Assembly (NCBI GenBank): GCA_900550345.1
Contig: URRX01000037.1
Coordinates: 1 to 10,677, forward strand
DNA from: an uncultured Anaerococcus sp.
Lineage (GTDB): Bacteria > Bacillota > Clostridia > Tissierellales > Peptoniphilaceae
Length of the DNA stretch: 10,677 nucleotides
Reading direction: 5' to 3'
Under the pieces are notes generated by a model. It was not told the origin of the DNA. It was given only the letters and a program-made list of their open reading frames with translations, and did not search any database. The translations under genes were made by a program, and so were the position numbers. Below, piece after piece: positions 6,755 to 10,677 of the stretch (its first letter is position 1; each line of letters opens with the position of its first letter).

Positions 6755-7757
6755 AGATTATTTACTTAAAAATTTAGAAAATGAGAAAATAGAACTTGAA
6801 GATTTAAAAAATCTTGATAGATATTTGAAAGAAAAATATAAGAGATTTTTATCAAAAAAATATGATGGAAATTTTTCGAAATTTCTGGAGAAAAAAATTA
6901 TAAAAGAAAATTTTCCAAAAAATGCAAAAGTTGGTCTAGGTGGAGCAAAAGGATCTTATGCTGACCAAGTAGGTCATATTATTTTTCCAAAAGGTGATAT
7001 AAAATATTTTAAAAGATTTGACCAAATTTTGGATGCTATTGATGAAAATATTTGTGAATTTGGAATTCTTCCCTTAGAAAATTCTTCCTATGGGTCAGTA
7101 AAAGAAGTTTATAATTTGATGCTTGATAGAAATTTTTATATTTTGGGAAGTTATAAACTCAATATTAATCATTATCTACTAGGAAATTCTTTTTCAAAAA
7201 TTTCTGACATTAAAGAAGTTTATTCTCATCCTCAAGCTTTGGGTCAATGTAGAAAATATATAATTGACCATGGATTTATCCAAAATGAATATTATAATAC
7301 GGCTCTTGCTGCAAAATTAGTTAAAGAAAAAAATGATAAAAATATTGCAGCAATAGGATCAAAATTTTGTGCAAATCTTTATGGCTTAAAGCTTCTTGAT
7401 GAAAACATACAAAATGTTTCAAATAATTACACCAGATTTATAATTGTAGGCAAAGACTTAAAAATATATGAAAAAGCAGATAAAATTTCTGTAAGATTAA
7501 AGGCTCTTGATAGGCCAGGGTCCTTGTTTGATATATTAGAAAAATTTAAAATTTTGGATGTAAATATGACAAAACTAGAATCATCTCCAATTCCTGGTTC
7601 TGACTTTGAATTTATTTTTTATTTTGATTTTGAAGGATCTATTAAAGAGAAAAAAATAAAAATTTTATTAGATTTTTTAAAGGAAAATGCTAGAGATTTT
7701 GAATTTATGGGTTCCTACATAGACTTTAGCAAGATAGTTGACAAAAATACAAATTAA
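6747..7757 (+). CDS. pheA: Prephenate dehydratase with ACT domain and unusual N-terminal extension
   Basis: This enzyme decarboxylates and dehydrates prephenate to phenylpyruvate, the committed step to phenylalanine. The catalytic domain spans about 61-235, with GGAKGSYAD (65-73), ILPLENSSYGSV (107-118), YSHPQALGQCRKY (159-171), NTALAAKLV (184-192), AAIGSKFCANLYGLKLL (201-217) and NNYTRF (226-231), which holds the essential T-R-F. A C-terminal ACT domain follows (about 246-322) with RPGSLFDIL (256-264) and KLESSP (276-281). The usual Phe-binding ESRP motif reads ESSP. About 60 charged, probably helical residues precede the catalytic domain. They are shorter than an AroQ chorismate mutase domain, and I cannot place its catalytic residues there. 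The ATG overlaps the aroC stop in ATGAATAA, so translation is coupled. It is the last gene of the operon. There is no clear terminator after it, so some transcripts may run into the T-box. Confidence 0.93.
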   Translation: MNKDYLLKNLENEKIELEDLKNLDRYLKEKYKRFLSKKYDGNFSKFLEKKIIKENFPKNAKVGLGGAKGSYADQVGHIIFPKGDIKYFKRFDQILDAIDENICEFGILPLENSSYGSVKEVYNLMLDRNFYILGSYKLNINHYLLGNSFSKISDIKEVYSHPQALGQCRKYIIDHGFIQNEYYNTALAAKLVKEKNDKNIAAIGSKFCANLYGLKLLDENIQNVSNNYTRFIIVGKDLKIYEKADKISVRLKALDRPGSLFDILEKFKILDVNMTKLESSPIPGSDFEFIFYFDFEGSIKEKKIKILLDFLKENARDFEFMGSYIDFSKIVDKNTN

Positions 7758-7766
7758 CTATATAAT
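7738..7766 (+). promoter_or_regulatory. Consensus sigma-A promoter for the T-box/trpP transcript
   Basis: A perfect TTGACA (7738-7743) and a perfect TATAAT (7761-7766) are separated by exactly 17 bp. The -35 hexamer lies inside the 3' end of pheA and the -10 just after its stop codon. The expected start near 7773 is about 27 nt before T-box stem I. A full-consensus promoter fits a gene whose control is exerted mainly by attenuation. Confidence 0.9.
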
Positions 7767-7799
7767 CAAAATAACTTATAAGTTAGAAAATAAAAATAA

Positions 7800-8074
7800 A
7801 GCTTTGATCAGAGGTAAGTAAGTTTTACAAATCTTTTATAGAGAGCTTATGTGTGGTGGAAATAAGCAAAGATCTAAAACTGAATGGATCTGAGAGTGCT
7901 CGGGTGAAAATAGTAGTCTAAGCCGTCTTCCCACGTTATAGGGATATGATATGAAATTATTTTAAATTAGTATCAGAATAAAGATGTGTATTATTTATTA
8001 AAATTTATTTTACATAAAAAGGATGGCACCGCGAATTTAACCATTTGCTCCTTCATGGAGCAGGTGGTTTTTTT
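7800..8074 (+). promoter_or_regulatory. T-box leader with UGG (Trp) specifier upstream of trpP
   Basis: The 14-nt T-box AGGATGGCACCGCG is at 8020-8033. Stem I is readable: AGTTTTA (7821-7827) with TAAAACT (7875-7881), ATCTTT (7831-7836) with AAAGAT (7868-7873), and GCTTAT (7845-7850) with ATAAGC (7862-7867). The specifier loop has AGTA (7817-7820) on one side and GAA-TGG-A (7882-7888) on the other, making UGG (Trp, 7885-7887) the specifier codon. The antiterminator is AAGGA (8019-8023) with TCCTT (8049-8053) and GCGAAT (8031-8036) with ATTTGC (8043-8048), around the bulge TGGCACC. UGGC in the bulge matches an acceptor end GCCA, fitting the G73 of tRNA-Trp. Uncharged tRNA-Trp would stabilise this form and prevent the overlapping terminator. 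The kink-turn, stem II and stem III were not fully resolved; TCCC (7929-7932) with GGGA (7941-7944) may be stem III. Confidence 0.93.
8039..8074 (+). terminator. T-box terminator before trpP
   Basis: AACCATTTGCTCC (8039-8051) pairs with GGAGCAGGTGGTT (8057-8069) in a 13-bp stem with two G-U pairs and a TTCAT loop, followed by a T run to 8074. Its 5' arm contains the 3' halves of both antiterminator helices, so the two structures exclude each other. Confidence 0.93.
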
Positions 8075-8107
8075 ATTGGAAAAATTTAAGAATTTAGGAG
8101 AAAAATA

Positions 8108-8629
8108 ATGAAAACAAAATCAATAACTCAATCTGCAATTTTACTTGCTATAGCAACAATACTTCACTTAATACCAGGATTTGTAGGGATGGTAAAGCCT
8201 GATTTTATGTTGGTATTTATATTTACAATTATAATTTTAAATAAAGATTTTAAAACATCTCTTGCAGTAGGAATAGCTGGGGGAATTTTGGCAGGAATGA
8301 CAACAAGTGCACCTGGTGGATTTTTGCCAAATTTTGTAGATAAAATTATTTCATCATTATTTGTATATGTGGCTGTTAAATTTTTTGAAAAAATAAAAAT
8401 GGAAAATAATTTTTCAGTAGGATTTTTATATTTTATAGGAACTGTAATTTCTGGATTTGTATTTTTATTTTTGATGAATCTAGCAGGCGCTCTTCCTGAA
8501 AGTATGGGATTAGGATTTATGTTTCTTAGCTTAGTTATACCAACAGCAGGAATAAATATTTTTGTAGGATTATTTTTTGATAAGATAATGAATATGTATA
8601 ATAGAAAAATAGCAAGGTCCATAGGATAA
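8108..8629 (+). CDS. trpP: TrpP-family tryptophan transporter
   Basis: This small polytopic membrane protein has 173 residues and about five hydrophobic segments. It resembles the TrpP (YhaG) family of Firmicutes, which imports tryptophan. Family-like features are GMVKPDFMLVFIFTIIILNK (27-46), DFKTSLAVGIAGGILAG (47-63) and TTSAPGGFLPNFVDKI (65-80). The length is as expected. AGGAG at 8096-8100 lies 7 nt before the ATG. It is the only gene between the Trp-specific T-box and a terminator that begins at its stop codon, so it forms a monocistronic unit controlled by uncharged tRNA-Trp. The T-box specificity and the family resemblance support each other. The transported substrate is inferred from these rather than demonstrated. 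Confidence 0.9.
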   Translation: MKTKSITQSAILLAIATILHLIPGFVGMVKPDFMLVFIFTIIILNKDFKTSLAVGIAGGILAGMTTSAPGGFLPNFVDKIISSLFVYVAVKFFEKIKMENNFSVGFLYFIGTVISGFVFLFLMNLAGALPESMGLGFMFLSLVIPTAGINIFVGLFFDKIMNMYNRKIARSIG

Positions 8630-8654
8630 TCAAGGAGAAATCCTTGATTTTTTT
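8628..8654 (+). terminator. Terminator of trpP
   Basis: AATCAAGGA (8628-8636) pairs with TCCTTGATT (8641-8649) around a GAAA tetraloop, and T residues run to 8654. The stem begins within the trpP stop codon. Confidence 0.92.
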
Positions 8655-8695
8655 ATGCCATAAAATTTATTTTAATAAAAAAGTTATAAATTATT

Positions 8696-8724
8696 ATTTT
8701 ATTTTTTCGAAAAAAGTTTATAAT
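8696..8724 (+). promoter_or_regulatory. Possible promoter of the AGCS symporter gene
   Basis: A perfect TATAAT lies at 8719-8724, 42 bp before the symporter start, but the -35 position (8696-8701) holds only ATTTTA. The surrounding 8655-8750 is almost pure A/T, so other -10-like strings occur by chance and this placement is tentative. A 14-bp palindrome (TTTTTTCGAAAAAA, 8702-8715) fills the spacer. Confidence 0.35.
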
Positions 8725-8765
8725 AATAAGAATAAAAGTATATAAATTAGAAAGAGGTTTGTCCT

Positions 8766-10175
8766 ATGGATAAAATTATAAAAATGAATAGTGAGCTGAG
8801 CGATTTTTTGTGGGGTTATCCTATGATAGTTGCTCTTCTTTTTGGAGGACTTATTTTAGTTTTTAGGTCAAATTTTTGGGTCTTTAAGAATTTTTCCTAT
8901 ATTTTCAAAAATACTTTTGGAAGACTTGTTAAGGATTCAAAATCGGATGAAAATTCAATTTCTCCTTTTGAAGCAGTTTCTACTGCCCTTGCTGGAACAA
9001 TAGGGGCTGGAAATATTGTAGGTGTTGCAACAGCAATTGGTTTTGGTGGACCTGGGGCTATTTTTTGGATGTGGATTGCAAGTTTTGTTTGTATGACTAC
9101 AAAAATGGTTGAGGTTACAATGGCGGTTGCTACAAGAGTTTCTGATGATGATGGAAAATATATTGGTGGGCCCATGTATTATATTGAAAAAGGAGCTGGG
9201 TCAAAATTTTTGGCAAAAGTTTTTTCATTTTTTGCCTTTATAGCAATTATTGGAACAGGAGCTTTGGTTCAATCAAATTCTATTTCTGAATCATTAAATG
9301 CAATGACTGGTTTAAATCTTCATATCGGTGGAATTTTGATTGTAATTTTTATGCTTTTGGTTGTTGTTGGTGGTATAAAAAGGATTGGAGCTTTTGCATC
9401 AAAAATTGTACCGATAATGTCAGTTTTTTATATTGTTGGTTGTCTTTTAATTCTTATTTTACAAATTGAAAATTTACTACCAGCTTTTAAAGAAATTATT
9501 GTTTGTGCTTTTTCTGGAAAATCTATTGCAGGAGGGGCCACTGGTTCTGGAATTTTACTTTCTATAAGATGGGGACTTGCTAGAGGAATTTTTTCAAATG
9601 AAGCAGGACTTGGTACTGCGCCAATGGCCCATGCAACAAGTCATACAGATCATCCAATTAGACAGGGAATGTGGGGAGCGATTGAAGTTTTTATTTCTTC
9701 AATGATTATTTGTACGATGACAGCCCTTGTAATTATAACTAGTGGCTTGTATGAAATTAAGGGACTTGAAGGAGCAGCCCTAACGGCAGCATCTTTTTCA
9801 AAAACTCTTCCTTTGGGAAAATATATTGTTTCTCTTGCCTTAATTTTATTTGCCTTTACAACAGCAGTTTCTTGGTGTTATTACGGCCAAAGATGCGTAA
9901 AATATTTGACAGGATCTACAAAGATATCTGAAATTTTTAAATATGCCTATATTGGTTTTTGTTATATAGGATCAATTGGTGGATTAAAATTTGCTTGGTC
10001 TGTGGCTGATACTGCAAATGCCTTAATGGTAATTCCAAATATAATTGCCTTAATAATAATGAGTGGAACATTTAGAAAAATACTAAAAGATTTTGATAAG
10101 TACAAGATTTCAGAAAAAAGAGGAAATTATGCTTGGACTTATGATAATAAATGGGAAAAATATTTTGAAAAATAA
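8766..10175 (+). CDS. AGCS-family sodium:alanine/glycine-type symporter
   Basis: This is a 469-residue polytopic membrane protein of the alanine or glycine:cation symporter family, which couples uptake of small neutral amino acids to Na+. Hallmarks are LAGTIGAGNIVGVATAIGFG (75-94), GGPGAIFWMWIASF (94-107), TTKMVEVTMAVATR (111-124), GGPMYYIEKGAG (134-145), SIRWGLARGIFSNEAGLGTA (266-285) and PMAHATSHTDHP (286-297). The family's GTGNI core reads GAGNI (80-84) here, a change near the substrate/Na+ site. The length is typical. AAAGAGG (8751-8757) lies 8 nt before the ATG. Another Met at residue 7 lacks a binding site. The gene stands alone between two terminators. Its amino acid cannot be fixed from sequence, although its position after trpP makes amino-acid uptake a shared theme. 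Confidence 0.92.
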   Translation: MDKIIKMNSELSDFLWGYPMIVALLFGGLILVFRSNFWVFKNFSYIFKNTFGRLVKDSKSDENSISPFEAVSTALAGTIGAGNIVGVATAIGFGGPGAIFWMWIASFVCMTTKMVEVTMAVATRVSDDDGKYIGGPMYYIEKGAGSKFLAKVFSFFAFIAIIGTGALVQSNSISESLNAMTGLNLHIGGILIVIFMLLVVVGGIKRIGAFASKIVPIMSVFYIVGCLLILILQIENLLPAFKEIIVCAFSGKSIAGGATGSGILLSIRWGLARGIFSNEAGLGTAPMAHATSHTDHPIRQGMWGAIEVFISSMIICTMTALVIITSGLYEIKGLEGAALTAASFSKTLPLGKYIVSLALILFAFTTAVSWCYYGQRCVKYLTGSTKISEIFKYAYIGFCYIGSIGGLKFAWSVADTANALMVIPNIIALIIMSGTFRKILKDFDKYKISEKRGNYAWTYDNKWEKYFEK

Positions 10176-10176
10176 A

Positions 10177-10216
10177 AAAAAAGACTTTTGCATATATATT
10201 TGCAAAAGTCTTTTTT
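10177..10216. terminator. Bidirectional terminator between convergent genes
   Basis: AAAAAAGACTTTTGCA (10177-10192) and TGCAAAAGTCTTTTTT (10201-10216) form a perfect 16-bp inverted repeat with an 8-nt loop. A-runs and T-runs at both ends give a T tract on either strand. It starts two bases after the symporter stop and ends two bases before the stop of the DUF1858 gene, so it can serve both. Confidence 0.93.
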
Positions 10217-10218
10217 AA

Positions 10219-10434
10219 TTATTTATTTAATTGTTCAAGCAAGAAATCTGGGTCTATTCCATGAACCATGCAAGCTTCATCAAGTGTTTCATATAATGAT
10301 GAAGGACAAGCTATACAACCCATTCCGATTGAAAGGAAAGTATTAATAGATTCTGGTTTTGCTTGAATTATATCACCGATTAACATATCATGTGTAATTT
10401 CAACTTTTTCTTTTTTTCTTTCTTCTAAAGCCAT
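10219..10434 (-). CDS. DUF1858 / hybrid-cluster-protein-associated CxxC redox protein
   Basis: This 71-residue protein belongs to the DUF1858 (hybrid cluster protein-associated redox disulfide) family. The signature is SIGMGCIACPSSLYETLDEA (residues 35-54 counted from this start), with a CxxC (C-I-A-C), then CMVHGID. A charged N-terminus precedes ITHDMLIGDIIQ. Its function is unknown; the CxxC suggests a thiol redox or cofactor-related role. The start is the Met whose codon ends at 10434, because AAGGAGG (complement of 10440-10446) sits 5 nt upstream. An earlier in-frame Met at 10488 would run through this site and the promoter. It is convergent with the symporter. No hybrid cluster protein gene is in the window, so the usual partner is either elsewhere or absent. 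Confidence 0.88.
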   Translation of the reverse strand: MALEERKKEKVEITHDMLIGDIIQAKPESINTFLSIGMGCIACPSSLYETLDEACMVHGIDPDFLLEQLNK

Positions 10435-10459
10435 AAAATCCTCCTTATGTCTAAGACCT

Positions 10460-10488
10460 ATTTTACTATAATAGATATTAAAAATCAA
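10460..10488 (-). promoter_or_regulatory. Probable promoter of the DUF1858 gene
   Basis: On the minus strand TTGATT (complement of 10483-10488) and TAAAAT (complement of 10460-10465) are 17 bp apart, predicting a start near 10453 and a leader of about 20 nt that contains the AAGGAGG site. Confidence 0.6.
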
Positions 10489-10531
10489 AGTAAATTACTA
10501 GGAATTAGGGTACAATTAAGTTGGTGATAAT

Positions 10532-10677
10532 ATGAATGAAAAAAATTTAGAAAAAATAATGACTTTAAGGAAAAAACTAGAAGAATTAGATCAGGATTTG
10601 AATAAAATTAAAAATAAAAATTCATTTTTTAAATTTTTCCTAAAATCTTTGGTCTTATCTTTTATTTTTTTACTTAT
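10532..10677 (+). CDS. Unidentified coiled-coil/membrane protein, 3' end beyond the window
   Basis: The open frame starts at ATG 10532 and runs off the window after 48 full codons. The first 30 or so residues are rich in Lys, Glu, Leu and Asn with a heptad-like pattern (LEKIMTLRKKLEELDQDLNK), suggesting a short coiled coil. A hydrophobic stretch begins near residue 32 and looks like a first membrane helix (FFKFFLKSLVLSFIFLL), which would leave the N-terminus in the cytoplasm. The ribosome binding site is weak (GGTGAT at 10523-10528), and TACAAT at 10511-10516 is only a possible -10. I do not recognise the family. The gene is divergent from the DUF1858 gene. Confidence 0.55.
   Translation, partial: MNEKNLEKIMTLRKKLEELDQDLNKIKNKNSFFKFFLKSLVLSFIFLL

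Noticed and set aside
7772..7785. Small palindrome AACTTATAAGTT after pheA, considered as the phe operon terminator
   Set aside because: It leaves almost no loop, has few G-C pairs and is not followed by a T run.
8164..8622. Minus-strand ORF (152 codons) opposite trpP
   Set aside because: It is a shadow of the trpP reading frame in A/T-rich DNA. The trpP frame has its own RNA switch, ribosome binding site and terminator, and the antisense frame has none.
10435..10488. Upstream in-frame Met that would add 18 residues to the DUF1858 protein
   Set aside because: The added segment covers the promoter and a strong AAGGAGG site positioned for the Met at 10434, and its residues do not look like the family.

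Overview
The window is strongly AT-rich DNA with A/T-ending codons, AGGAG-type ribosome binding sites, two tRNA/translation-sensing RNA leaders and factor-independent terminators. It suggests a low-GC anaerobic Firmicute. The CBS-domain pyrophosphatase, the T-box, the clostridial-type chorismate synthase and the hybrid-cluster-associated DUF1858 protein point to Clostridia/Tissierellia, perhaps a Peptoniphilaceae member such as an Anaerococcus- or Peptoniphilus-like organism. The genus is inference only.

Layout, left to right. (1) 83-1408, minus strand: an NCS2/AzgA-type purine permease, with a hairpin plus T-run terminator at 3-53. (2) 1409-1506: a 98-bp divergent promoter region. (3) 1507-4423, plus strand: a CNNM/CorC-type membrane protein with CBS domains (TTG start), followed 7 bp later by a CBS-DRTGG-DHH family II inorganic pyrophosphatase. 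(4) 4426-7757: an aromatic amino acid operon. It has a promoter, a 30-codon Phe-rich leader peptide inside an attenuator that ends in a factor-independent terminator, then aroF (DAHP synthase), aroC (chorismate synthase) and pheA (prephenate dehydratase). The last three genes are separated by 1 bp and overlap by 8 bp. (5) 7738-8654: a separate consensus promoter, a T-box leader with a UGG (Trp) specifier, and trpP, a tryptophan transporter, with its own terminator. (6) 8766-10175: an AGCS-family sodium:amino acid symporter. A bidirectional terminator at 10177-10216 separates it from (7), a convergent 71-aa DUF1858 CxxC protein. (8) 10532-10677: the start of an unidentified coiled-coil/membrane protein cut by the window edge.

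The most notable part is 4426-8629. Phenylalanine synthesis appears to be controlled by ribosome stalling on a Phe/Tyr-rich leader peptide, while tryptophan uptake next to it is controlled by uncharged tRNA-Trp through a T-box. DAHP synthase and prephenate dehydratase also carry regulatory domains (ferredoxin-like N-terminus and ACT domain), so transcriptional and allosteric control are probably layered. No chorismate mutase is recognisable in the operon: the PheA N-terminal extension is shorter than, and unlike, a normal mutase domain. No CRISPR array, tRNA, rRNA or complete mobile element is visible.
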